Assembly (NCBI GenBank): GCA_019915135.1
Contig: JAHLMK010000017.1
Coordinates: forward strand, 372,001 to 436,000
Reading direction: 5' to 3'
DNA: 64,000 nt
Source of the DNA: Strobilurus pachycystidiatus
Lineage: Eukaryota; Basidiomycota; Agaricomycetes; Agaricales; Physalacriaceae
Part shown: piece after piece, positions 31,835 through 43,758 of the stretch
Layout: the number at the start of each line of letters is the position of its first letter
Position numbering within the stretch: the first letter of the stretch is position 1
The notes under the pieces: model-generated
Seen by the model: only the letters and a program-made list of their open reading frames with translations
The model's database searches: none
Told to the model about the DNA's origin: nothing
Position numbers and translations under genes: made by a program

Positions 31835-34497
31835 ATGTCCTCTCCAGACGACCGTTTGCACAAAAGAAAGAGGTATGTACTCAATGCGAGCTTCTGCTGA
31901 ATATTCTCACAAGGCCTCACAAAGGTCGGAGTCGCCGTTGCCTTACGATGATTCCGGATACCCGCCAACTTCCCGCCAAAGACGCTCGAGATCACCAGGA
32001 GTCGGCCCAGTGCGCGTCACCGATGCCGACCCCGCTCGCAAAGCCGAGCGCGAGCGCTACCTCACGGCTCGTGTCGCCGCCATGGAACTCGAAAAGGCAG
32101 ACAAGCCCAAGGACGCAGAACAGAGCAAGCAGTTCGACGCCCAGGCAGAATTCACCAAGCTTGTTGGCTCGCGCTCTGGAGGGGTCTACATGCCACCGGC
32201 CCGTCTGCGCGCGCTCCAGGCCGCCGCCTCGAACGACAAGGCCAGTCCGGAATACCAACGACTTTCATGGGACGCCCTCCGCAAGTCCATCACCGGTATC
32301 GTCAATCGAGTCAACATCACCAACATCAAGGACATTGTCCCCGAACTGTTTTCTGAAAACCTCATTCGCGGAAAGGGCCTGTTCTGTCGCAGCATAATGA
32401 AGGCCCAGGCTGCCAGTTTGCCATTTACGCCTGTGTTTGCGGCGTTGGTGGCTATCATCAACTCAAAACTGCCTCCGGTCGGGGAACTGCTTGTGCATCG
32501 ACTGATCAGCCAGTTCCGCCGGTCATTCAAAAGGAACGACAAGGTGCCTCACTCACTTACTTTTCGCGACTCGTTGCTCATCTTACATAGATTGTGTGTC
32601 ACTCTTCAACAACATTCATCGCCCATCTTGTCAACCAATCGGTCGCTCCCGAAATCATCGCCCTGGAAATCCTCGTCCTCCTACTTGAAAAGCCTACTGA
32701 CGACTCTATCGAAATCGCTGTTGGCTTCATGCGCGAGGTTGGTGCACTGCTCGCTGAGAACGAACCGAAAGCCAATGCGTCCGTTTACGAACGTTTTCGT
32801 GCTGTTCTCAACGAAGGCACAATCAGCGCTCGTGTCCAGTACATGATCGAGGTCTTGATGCAACTCCGCAAGGACAAGTACAAAGACCACCCAATCCTCC
32901 CGGAGGGTCTCGATTTGGTCGACGAGGAAGACCAGATCACGCACCAGATTGACCTTCGCGCAGAGCTGCAGGTACAGGAGAGCCTGAGTACATATTCCTT
33001 GCCTAACAATCAGCCCTCATTGACTTCGCAACGTACAGATATCTTCAAGTTTGATCCAAACTACATCGAGAACGAGGAGAAGTACAAGTCGATGAAGGCT
33101 GAGATTCTCGGAGAAGACTCAGACGAGGATGAGTCTGGCTCTGAGGAATCTAGTGAAGAGGATGAAGACGAAGGTGACCTCGCCGCTCCTTTTTCCATCT
33201 TCACTCGTAACTGACTCCTTCCAAAGTCCCACAAGAGAAAGAAGGTATCGAAGATCGAACGGAAACCAATTTGGTCAACTTGCGCCGGACAATCTACTTG
33301 ACGATCATGAACGCACTCAATTACGAGGAAGCTGTGCACAAGCTCATGAAAGTACAGTTAGAGGAAGGACAAGAGGTGATTACGACGTGTATTTTTTGGA
33401 TGCTGTATATACTGATCCTCTCTTTGTAGATTGAACTCATCAACATGGTGATCGAATGTTGTTCGCAAGAGCGCTCATATTCGACCTTCTATGGCTTGAT
33501 TGGGGAGCGCTTCAGTAAGCTGAATCGCGTTTGGACCGAGGCTTTGGAACAGGCGTTCAACAACTACTTCACGACCATCCATCGCTACGAAACCAATCGT
33601 CTCCGCAACATCGCGCGCTTCTTTGGACACCTCATGGCCTCAGATTCTATATCATGGGTCGTTCTGGATTGCGTCAGGATGAACGAAGATGATACTACCT
33701 CGAGTTCGCGTATCTTTGTCAAGATCATGATGAACGAGATGATGGAGAGTCTGGGTCTGAAGGTCTTGGTTGAGCGATTCAAGGATCCCGAGATCAAGCA
33801 TGCTTGTCAAGGCATGTTCCCAACGGATGTGCCGAAGAACACTCGCTTCGCCATCAACTACTTTACGAGCATCGGATTGGGCGCTATCACGGAAGACATG
33901 CGTGAATATCTGAAGGTTTGTCAAGATTTCTTTTCGCAGTTGTTATACCGCTGACGTCTGGTTCAGAATGCACCAAAACTTATCATGGAGCAGAGACGTG
34001 CGTTGGAGGCAGAGTCCTCTGACTCTGACTCTTCAGACTCTGACTCTTCGTCGTCGGATTCTGATTCCTCCTCGGATGATTCGGACGACCCAGACGATGT
34101 GCGTCGTCCGCGTCGGCGAAGCCCGTCGCCTATAGCGACACGTCGACGTCGTTACAGCTCTGCGGACTCAAGGACGCCTCCCCGTCGAAGGCGAGACTCT
34201 CCTTCGCCACCGCCTCGCCGAAGGCGCGACTCTCCTTCACCGCCTCCACCGAGGCGGGCACGTTCTCCAGTGTCTCCGCCTCGTCGCAGGCCCTCACCTG
34301 ACTATCGCTCGTCGAGACGGTCAGTTTCGCCGCCGCCGCGGAGACCGTCGAGACGCGACGTGTCGATGTCACCACCGCCCCCGCCTGGTAAGGTTAGGGA
34401 TTCAGGATATAGGAATAGGGACAGTGAGAGAGAGAGGTCGCCGCCAAGGGATAGTGAGCGACGAAACCGGGACGACAGGGATAGGCGTTATCGGTGA
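31835..34497 (+). CDS. CWC22: Pre-mRNA-splicing factor Cwc22
   Basis: Spliceosomal protein needed for the first catalytic step and, in animals, for exon-junction complex loading. Exon 1 ([13 protein letters not shown]) splices (GTATGT..CAAAG) into [12 protein letters not shown]. Next come a conserved [13 protein letters not shown] segment and the MIF4G domain ([20 protein letters not shown] through [19 protein letters not shown]). An acidic linker ([20 protein letters not shown]) follows, then the MA3 domain starting [23 protein letters not shown] and including [22 protein letters not shown]. The C-terminal tail has SDS repeats and then a long Arg-Ser-Pro repeat region (about 34100-34495), like SR-domain tails in vertebrate and basidiomycete Cwc22; yeast Cwc22 lacks it. 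Some internal intron borders are approximate. Confidence 0.94.
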
Positions 34498-35018
34498 TGT
34501 ATCTACAGTATCTTCTGTGTAATAACGTGAATGGTCAAGCGTACGCATACCATAGGAAGTTGAAGTACTCGTGTCTTGGCTGGGATAGTCGCCATAGGTG
34601 ACTAAAGAGATAGCTTCTCTAACCTCAGACGCGGTACGGTGACTCAAGAATCCAGGAAACGCACGTTCTCACTGCAATTCAGATGACTTCGGACGTGGAT
34701 GCGTTCGGGAAGGATGTTGGCAGATGATGACTAGCGATGGCGACGATCTTGACTGTGCACAGGTTTACCGGAAGCTTGAGCGCTCAGGTGCTTCGAATCT
34801 GGATGGAAAATGTATAGGCGGTTCTTGAACAGAACCGAAAAGGGTTTCCTCTTCGTTGTAAGCCCAAGAAAAACGAGCACGTTCGCATTGGTGGCGTGCC
34901 AGGCATTCACAGTCAGAGTTTGATCGATCACTGGTACTTTGAATCACCGCGTCGCGTGCTCGCAATTATTGTGGCTCCGGTCCTCACTCTTTCACGTCAA
35001 CCATCACCAGCTACTACG
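34498..35018. other. intergenic, nothing recognised
   Basis: About 520 bp between CWC22 and the 637-residue gene. The 35 bases before the ATG at 35019 match the relic at 47.1 kb, so this part of the 5' UTR was included in the duplicated piece. No other features are seen. Confidence 0.4.
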
Positions 35019-37000
35019 ATGGGGCAGAGACATCAAGCCTTCGTTATTGCCAAAGTCGTTCCCCATGGCTCGAAAACGGCCTACTATCGCTGTCTCGCCG
35101 CGTGGCACCACCAATGGTGCTATGGCCGTTTGCCGCTCAGAGCCACTCGTCGCTTCATCACACTAGCGAAGCAGAAAGAAAACGCTGAACGTATATGCTA
35201 CGAAGCTGCGTCTGTCCAGGGAAAGTACGGGCGCCACGGTGAAGAGCCTGCGCTTCCCAACACTCCGTGCAGTTACATTGCATTCCTCTTAGGCCAGGCG
35301 TTCAACATCGATATACAGGAAGCCTACTTTGATACACGCGGTTTCGTGGACTCTCTCTTGGAGGCAGACATGGGTAGTGGCGACGGAGGTAAATGTCTCC
35401 GATTTCCGAAAACGCCGCAAACTTGAACTGACATGTTTCTGTTCTACCTGTTCTAGACAACAATGACGGTATCACGGTCATCGATGTCACCGATCCGCTC
35501 AATTTATCTTACTGCTTTGTCGCATTCTGGGGGTTAGAGGCTGGTGGCGAGGTTGCTCTTCGTTCACCTTTGTCGGCCGAGGACTATGCGCGCGCATACT
35601 ACCCAGAGGGAAGTCAAGAATCTGCGGTTGAGGAAGACGTCGCTGCTGTCATTGCATCTCTTGACGAGGTGAAGCTCATGACCTTGGACATGTTGGCGGA
35701 AGCTTGGCCGAGCGAGTACCAAGTCAAAGGCACTAGTACGAGGTCTTCTGAAGTACCACCTCAGGCTTTGGATGCCGAGCCGTCTGTCGAAGGGCATACC
35801 GACGTACCCTCCCTTGCTGATCTTTCCATCACCACTGTTGTTGACATGGCTCTCGAAAGCGGAGACACTGCTCCAATCGAGCGTTTGATCAACAATATGC
35901 CGCACAAAGTGGATTCGGTCAAGGCTCTTTTGAAAGCGAAGGCACAGGCATCTCCGAGTCTTCCCGATGCGTTCAACAATGCTCTTGTAAAGGTATTTCA
36001 GGCGTCTACCATTGTGGATTTTCAGGGGCTGTCTTTGAGCAGTTCACAAATCATCTATATCATCTCGCAGTTGAAGGACATCCGCGAGCTGGATTTGTCC
36101 AATAACTCTGCAGTCACCATTGAAGTCCTTCGCTCGGCCCTTGCCTCTCACCCTAGCATACGTCGGCTCTCATTGCTCAACACGGGCGTCTCCACGAATG
36201 ATCTAGCTTTCCTCATTGCGAAAGAGCCCAAGCTCTTCCTCTTGACTGAAGACCTCGTTCATCCTTACCTCTTTCAGTTCCCGAACAAGGATGACGTGTA
36301 TGTCAATGCCTTTGGCTACATGGCTCCGCCTGATCCAATTTACGGGCATGGGTACAACGTCGCCTCCATTCCCCTGCTACTCCCTGCGCAGATCGTTCAA
36401 GTACTCACGGACATTCTTCGTCCGATCGCCCAATCAGACCCCCAAAGAGCTTACACAAGCAGTGGCCCAGGCAGAACGTCATTCTTCCCTTTGGTCGCAC
36501 TGGCCACTGGTGCTCGCTCTCCCGAGAGACCGTGGTCAGAGCGCCCTGTACCCTTTCTCCCACGTCGTTCAGTTGCCGGTCTGGCCGGTCAAGGATGGAC
36601 TTTCATCACCAATTTGCCAGGAGACCCGTATGCCAGGTTCTTTCCGACGATGGGTGCCTTCTATGGTTTCGTGAAAGTTGATCCTGAGGTGCTCAAGGCT
36701 ACTCTAGTCGAGGCGCAGAAGGCCCGGGGGAAAGTTGTTGGGAGTGAACTGGGTGCGAGCGAAGGAGAGGCTACGAAGAAAAGCGAAGAAGAGACGGGCC
36801 AAAACCAGATAGCCACCCGACAGCATATCATCTATGACCTAGGACAATTCTTGAAGGCGATGGAGGATCAGGGAAGGCCTCTTCCATCGAAGGGAGCTAT
36901 TGAAGTTTTGGAAGAGCTCTTCGAAAGATTGCGCACCACTGATGATTACCGTCTCATGACGGCTGAAGAGCTTCAAGTCTTCTTTGAATCCACTGCTTGA
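35019..37000 (+). CDS. Uncharacterised 637-residue protein with an LRR-like segment
   Basis: Not a named family to my knowledge; similar proteins appear in mushroom-forming fungi. Exons 35019-35388 and 35457-37000 join to 637 residues. The N-terminal 120 residues contain a distinctive block: GQRHQAFVIAKVVPHGSK, then YYRCLAAWHHQWCYGRLPL and SYIAFLLGQAFNI. The middle holds an LRR-like stretch (DIRELDLSNNSAVTIEVLRSAL, then SIRRLSLLNTGV). The C-terminal half includes GQGWTFITNLPGD and YDLGQFLKAMEDQG and ends LMTAEELQVFFESTA. There is no signal peptide or TM helix, so it is probably intracellular. The His/Trp/Cys-rich block CLAAWHHQWC could bind metal, but that is speculation. A decayed copy of its first exon lies at about 47.1 kb. 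An upstream in-frame Met at 34896 is unlikely. Confidence 0.82.
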
Positions 37001-37522
37001 AATGGCAGACGTAGATAATGCCACACCGATGTAAACCAAATGTTAACTGTAATTGTAGCTGATTTAAGACCTGCATCATTGACCATGGAGTCGGATATTA
37101 AACAGTACATTCGCAACACGTCAACTCAAGGCAAGTTATTTGGGCTTCTATAAGGGTGTGTCTGAATCTAAAGGTCTTCATAATGCACGGTTCAAATCGA
37201 CGCCTGGTACATGTTCCTCGTTTATCATCTTCTGTTCCGTATAAGCAAATAACTTAACACGACAATCATGCCTCATATAGAGCTGATGCGGGTGAAATGG
37301 ACCTGTGGCGCGAGCAAATTACTCGTATGCTTCTGGTCTCATCCCGAAAAGGAATTGACATCGTGAGAAAAGTCGATCAAGGGATTTCCTGATCGGCGAA
37401 GGCGTCTTGTTCACAACACTAAGGGCAGCTAAGGGCCAAGGTCGACATCGAGTGCTTAGGCGGCCGTGACAAGCGATATCTGAAGGCTCAAACGACGCTT
37501 TATCAGTCCCACTTACCAGGCA
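37001..37522. other. intergenic, nothing recognised
   Basis: About 520 bp between two plus-strand genes; no ORF or RNA gene supported. Confidence 0.4.
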
Positions 37523-38675
37523 ATGGCGTCCATTCCTTTTGTCAAAACCGTCTCTAGAGCGATGGAGAGAATCGCGCCGCTCAGATTAGCTGAAAGCTGG
37601 GATAATGTAAGTGTATCACACTCGTGATCATCACCAAGAAAGACGCGCTTAGTTCATTACTTAGGTTGGGTTGATACTAGGTAAGAATATATATAACACT
37701 ACAAGGCTATCAAGTCCGAGCTTGATTGAACGCAGAATCACCATCTCAAAGACTGAAGGGTTCAAATCGCGTGCTGCTAACTATCGAGTTGGTGATTTTA
37801 CCGTTGCATGTCTGTCTGCATACTTATTTTCTAGTCTCACCACAGATGTGCTACAAGAATCTCTAGAGCTCCACACACCTGTTATCGTATCCTACCATCC
37901 TCCAGTCTTCAAAGGCCTCAAAGCAATAACACTTTCCAATCCGCTCCAAGCCTCGCTTTTGCGCTGTGCGGCTGAAGGCATCTCGGTATACAGCCCCCAT
38001 ACCTCAGTGGACTCTGTATGGGGTGGTGTCAATGATTGGCTTGCAGAGGGCCTTCTTGACCGAAGCGTCGGCGACAGTGTACCTCTCGTCGGCATCAAAA
38101 AAGCGCCAAACGGGGAGCCCGAGGGCGGGGAAGGGCGTCTGGTCACTTTTCCTGAACCCCTTGACATGAGCATCGTCATCTCGAGGATCAAGAAGACTCT
38201 TGGGCTCTCTCAAAGTATGTTTCTTCGCACAAATGGATAACACTACTGAATGATTTGACAGTCCAAGTCGCCCATGGCTTCAACGCCTCCAAGAGTGTAC
38301 GAACTGTGGCCATCTGTGCCGGCTCTGGGGGATCCATGCTTGTAGGCAGGGATGCTGACCTCTATTTCACGGGCGAGATGTCGCATGTTAGTGGTTCTGC
38401 TGTCTTTTGCTCATACGTATTGACTGTTCATAGCATGAGGTCTTGGCATCCGTGGCCGCTGGAAAGCATGTCATTCTATGTAAGCCCCAAAAAAGTGATG
38501 TACAAAGATACACCAATGACGATTCGAATTAGGTGGCCACACTAACACGGAGCGTGGATATCTTCCCGTTCTTGCCGAGAAATTGCTACAAGAAATACAA
38601 TCGGAGGGAGGCAACATTGAAGGCTTGGAGATCTTAGTCAGTAAACGAGACGCCCACCCCTTGACCTTCGTATAG
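37523..38675 (+). CDS. NIF3-like protein (NGG1-interacting factor 3 family)
   Basis: NIF3 family protein, a conserved dinuclear-metal-binding fold of unclear biochemical role (it resembles GTP cyclohydrolase I type 2). Start MASIPFVKTVSRAMERIAPL. Short exons follow: WDN then VGLIL, then ESPSQRLKGSNRVLLTI joined to DLTTDVLQESLELHTPVIV. Metal-site landmarks are SYHPPVFKGLKAIT, SPHTSVD and, across the last intron, GHTNTERGYLPVLAEKL. The family's TFVTGE-like motif appears as DLYFTGEMSHHEV. It ends KRDAHPLTFV with the stop at 38673-38675. The 3' end is only 49 bp from the stop of the convergent VPS8 gene. There are about six introns, the shortest roughly 50 nt. Confidence 0.93.
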
Positions 38676-38724
38676 ATGAGTTACCCTCCATCAATATTAG
38701 AAAGATACGACAAGTACAGTATAG

Positions 38725-41700
38725 CTAAGACGGTGGAGAACAAGTACTATGGTATATTTGACCTGTCCGTGATACAACAACCTGGCACCGTAAAGGGTTC
38801 TGCGCCTTCGATACGAACGGCTTGCGACACACCGTGCATATTCCAATGGCGGGAGCCCAACCCCGCGCCTGTTCACGAGTGTGGATAGCAACCGTTTCGA
38901 ATAGGTCTCTGTCGAGCAGATGCTTGGTGATGAAAAGCATGTCACCCTCCGAACGGTACGACTCCATCATACCAGTCAATATCGTGCGGAACTCGGTGTA
39001 GTGCGTTCCTTTCGACAGAGGCATCTGCGCGGCGGAGTTGACCAGCTGCTTGAAGAGTCGGGGGAAAGAGAGACCCCGCGTCGAGCTGATAGACACCAGA
39101 GAGCTAAATGTCTCCCGCACCAATGAGCGCAGCGTGTCCAAAGTGTGCCACTCCATCTCCACCTCACCATTCTCTATCGGAGGTGAAGGTGAAAGCGCCT
39201 CTGGTGAGCATGAAGCGGACACCGTCTGTATGCAGTTGATTTGACTGCTCAGAAGTTTGAACCAGATATCTTCCAATGGAACATCCCTCGTTGACGAATT
39301 TGAGCGTGAAAAGCATACATTTATGCCGGCACGACCCAAATCGACCAAGTCCTGTAGAGCCTTCTGTCTCTCCGAATCATTGTCTGACGACAATCCGTCC
39401 AGAACCTTCAACGTCAGCTTCTTCTCGAAGCCCTCCGCCTTCTCGATGGCCTTCAGCGGCTCGCCCTGTTGATCCAACGCCCAGATAACGGCATTGTAAA
39501 CATCCTTGCTTTCACATATGTCTACGATGTCCGGCCATTGAATGGAGCTGCCAGAAACATGCTTCGCCACCTCGATAACGTCTTGGGGGAAGAACTGACA
39601 TTGAAGGGAAATGTACATCTCGTAGAGGGAGCGCGCACGGACTTGTCTCATCGGTGCCTTCTTGACGTAGATGTAATCGTCGTCCTCCGGTCTCGCAGGA
39701 CCCAACAGATACTGGAGGTATGTGAACCGCTGACGGTCACCCTCGGGACCCAAAGACTCGAGCGCACGTTCGTGAAGGTCTGGGATGTGCTGATCCAGCA
39801 GTATAGCAGTACTAGCTAGACTGATGTGCAGCAGCTTATCCAACTCTTCGGACATGAGAGTGACAAGGTCCAGCGGCAGCTGCTTGTTGGCACGCGTGGC
39901 TTGAGTCAGGACGTCGTCGAGATTGGTGTAAATGTCAGATGCATGCTGATCGGGATCGTCAAGGTAGGTCTCGAGGAGGGGTCCCCATCGTTGTTCTTGG
40001 CGATGCCATGTCCTGAGGATGCGGTAGAAACCGGCGTCGGTAAAGAGTTCGACGAGCTTGTCGACTTCATGGGGAGTGTAAGCGGAGAGAAGGTACTCCG
40101 CAGCGAGCTGGCGATCCTCGCGCGTACTCGCATCTGTATCTGATGCTAGACCAATGAGAATCTCATGCAGAGTGCTAGGCGAGATCTCCTTCAGATCCTG
40201 GGAGTATTTGGGTACACTCCGCGAGACGAAGATGTTCACAAAAGTGACCGCAGCGGCGGGTAGATCATAAGAGGAGAGAATTTCAAGGAGGATGGAGATG
40301 ATGACCAGACGGCTGACTTCCTTCGAGTCGATTAGGTATGAATCTTCGAAGGCGATGTCGAGGGAATGTAGGAAGGATTCGGGATCGAAACGCAGGAGTG
40401 CTCGAGCGTAAGGGTATGTCGGTTCCTCTCCGCCTTCTTCGTCCGACGTCAAAACAAGTCTACCACCGTCTCCTGCTGGCCACACTCTCGACCGACCAAA
40501 GAATAAGAACGTGTAGACATCCTTCTTCGCTTGGTACGCTTCATCCGCAGGCAGAGGTTCTTCACTGGGATAAGTGAGCCCCGATAGAATGTTGGCGAGG
40601 TACGGATATATCTTGTACGCGTTCAGGATGATGGGCTCCATCACCTCTTCATTCCACGACGCTCTCGACTTCCGGTGCTGGTTGACTTTACGGATCAGCC
40701 CCAGCAATTCGACAACAGGCGCGACGTAGTCCCGTAGGGCACGAGTGTAGATATAGATCAAGGCGTCGTAAAGGTGGTACTGCTGACACAGCTGAATGGC
40801 CTGGTTCAGATCCAAGCATGTCGGATCAATGTGCCAGATAATGCGCTCCACCAGGTCTGGCCTCCCGTCGTCTGCATGCATCGCAACCAATCGCTGTGTG
40901 ATACGTGGAGGTACGACGTGTATCTCGTTATTCAAGACATACTTCTCGAGTTGGTGCAGGTATATGCGAGTGATGCCAGCGTCGTCGTACTGCTGGAAGA
41001 GATCTTCGAATAAGAATTCGAAGTCGTCAAAGGCGATACAGGCACGACAAGACGTCGCCACCAAGCCCTCGAACAGGTCAGTCCTGTCGACCCCACGGCC
41101 GTCTGGTGTCATGTGCGTCTCGTCTACCATACGCTCCTCTGAGAAGGCATGTTTGGCGGCGGCGCTCAAAAGTTCCTGCATTCGGTTTCCAATGATCTCT
41201 TTACGCAATTCGTCACTCTCCGGAAGGTCATTTCTGTTCCCAGGAGCAAGATCAAGGTAATACAACCTGGCCATCTCTATAGCACCAAGAGCGTCGTGTT
41301 GTTCGAGGAGCGCCAGAATGTGATGAGCCCAGGTCAATAGTGCGCCCTTTTGCACCTTGTCGCGTCCCTGAGGTAGGTGACCGATGTTGAGAAGGATCGA
41401 GGCGGTGAGCTGAAGGAAAGCTTACCAGTAGATAGATCTTCCCTTTGTAGACTCGTATACTGTGTGCTATGTCGCCAACGGAATCCACGTAGGACATAGC
41501 GCCATGGCTAGTGTACGCAAGCGACGGAGAAATCAATGACAGTCCGTCAAATTGGACGTGTTCCACAAGCTTCTTGATGCGCACATCGTAGACTTCCAAA
41601 GACTTGGCCGTGCAGATCAAAGCTTGCTGTTTAAGCGTGAGCCCCATGTCTCAAAAGAGTGGAAGAAGGTGAAACGGACCCACATTGACATTTAACCACT

Positions 41701-43535
41701 GCGCAGATAAAATCTCTTCGACCGATGTCCACTTCCCGAGGTGCTCATAAGAGATTGAGCCGACCTCGACCTCACTCACTTTCCCCGAGCGCGCGTTTTT
41801 CACAGGCTGTTTAGCGCGAGTCTCGATGACCTGGAGAACGTAGAGAGTGCGGCCCCATGTATAGACAAGACGAGGGTGTACGAGGTCTCCAGATTTGTCC
41901 GATGCTTTCACTTTGCCGCTGACATTATGGAGAACACTTGGAAACCAGGACAAAGATCCTTTGAGCTGACGACCTTTTCTTCGTGATGCGTCCTGCAGAT
42001 CCTCGCGAGAGCATTTGAACCACGTCCTTGGCGTAGGTTTGAGTCCCACTACAACAAGCTTCGACGGGGTCAATAAGGCCACTAGATTATAGGCGTCCGT
42101 AGGATGTGCAGTTGTGCCTAAGGGAAGGGGAATCATGGATAGGATAGAATATCTCGATTTGCGGCGACGAACAGGTATTGTAGGCGCTGGACCTTTCGCC
42201 TGGGAGGGAGGCTCAAACGAATCCAGGTCGTATTTGCCTAGGATACGCAGTATATCGGATGCCTCAATGAAGAGCATCTTGCCTAAACTGTGATAGAAAG
42301 CTAGACCGTGGTCGTCTGCTGATATGATAGCGGTGTGTCTTCCGGCCACAAATCCGACGCTGACGATCCTGGAGCCGATGATGTGGCCTTCTTTCACACC
42401 AGACGCGATCGCGGATAAGTTCGTAGGCTGAACGGTCCGAACCGGCATCCGAGGTGTCTTGAGTTCGAACAATTGTATGAGTCCAGTAGAGTGTCCAGAC
42501 ACTACGTATGTCTGGTCAAAGGAAAGGGCAACGGCAGTAACAGCACCGGTATCTGTTTGGGACAAATCAGTATCATTTCACAGAGCGTCGATGAAGGCAC
42601 ACACTTTTGGCATCAGTTCCGCAAATGCATTTCAATTTTTGGTCGAAATCGAAGACACAGACCTTGCCCTCGTCCGTTCCGATGCATATGAGCCCGTTTG
42701 CAGCCAAAACAGTCGGCAATCCGACAGACGGTGCGCCCAAGAGGTTCTTGATCTTTGGAGAGTTTTGTGCAGCCTTGAGCTGCTTGTCAACTTGGTCCAA
42801 GGCGACCCACATGAAGACATCTGCGGGCGGTTTGGCTGGCTGGGGTAGGCCTTGTTCGTCCAGCGCAGAGTCCGTATGCAGATTTGAGTGTGAGGAGACG
42901 CGGGATAGAGCGGAGGACTGCGATTGGGAAACGTTAAGGGCACTGCCCTCGGAGGAGAGGCGCGCCGGGCCGGGCGTGTAGGACCGCAGACGCGAGACGG
43001 TCGGATGGAGGAAAGGGCGCGCGACACCGCTCCAACCGACGCTGTCTGGCGTGCCCGTACGCGGCGTCGTCGGTAGCACATCCGACACTGAAGCGTGGTC
43101 GGGATCATCCTCACCGTCGTCGGTAGGCTCAAGAGAGAGATCGCCTGGCTCTACGACGAGCGACCTTTCGACCTCCTGCTTCTCATCCTCTGAATCCGAC
43201 GCTGTGTCGCCGAGCACGGCCCGCAGCTGTTCGCGGTATCCCGACGTGTCGCCTGCATCGACGCCGGTGTACAGAAACGCCTCTTCGTCGTCCGAGTCGC
43301 CGTCAAAGCCGTCGGCGTGTGCAGATTCATCGTCATCGTCCATTAGTTCCTCCATGCGGGTGGAATAGTCTCCGGGATGCTCGTCGACGTCCTCGGCGTC
43401 GTCTTCGTGGTCGGAGTAGTGCAATGACGGTGCACGTATCGTCGACGTTTCCCCGACCGTTCTGACCGACCGCGCATCATCCAAAGACGACTGCATTTTG
43501 ACCGTGAAGACGAGCTTGGAATTATGTAAGCTCAT
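38725..43535 (-). CDS. VPS8: Vacuolar protein sorting protein Vps8 (CORVET subunit)
   Basis: Subunit of the CORVET tether that acts with the Rab5-type GTPase on early endosomes. About 1,600 residues. Exon 1 (from 43535) starts MSLHNSKLVFTVKMQSSLDD and is strongly acidic for about 150 residues. The beta-propeller then begins: VLAANGLICIGTDEGKVCVFDF, TAVALSFDQTYVVSGHSTGLIQLFEL and the Vps8-typical SADDHGLAFYHSLGKMLFIEASDILRILGKY. The long helical-repeat exon (41355-38725) contains HIDPTCLDLNQAIQLCQQYHLYDALIYIYTRALRDYVAPVVELLGLIRK. It ends in a RING-like zinc site, CTVCRKPF..C..HSTC. This order matches Vps8 better than Vps41. Met 43496 is an alternative start. Confidence 0.92.
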
Positions 43536-43758
43536 TCGCGGTAGCCGGAATGTCGGGCCGGCAGCCGAGGTCCAAATTGATTCACGCGTTCAACGTTGAA
43601 ACGTTGAAGGGTTGGTTATCCTGTCACTATCGCGTTTCACACTCGCCAAAGAGCGTTCTATGTACATTATAACCATCCATGTTTGCCGTTGCACAAAATG
43701 AAGTCGTCATGAAGCTCGCGTAGGAGATCATTCCATACTTTGAAGGATGCTCAGAAAT

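Noticed and set aside
43051..43368. Ser-rich plus-strand frame antisense to VPS8 exon 1
   Set aside because: A mirror of the acidic VPS8 N-terminus; no independent evidence.
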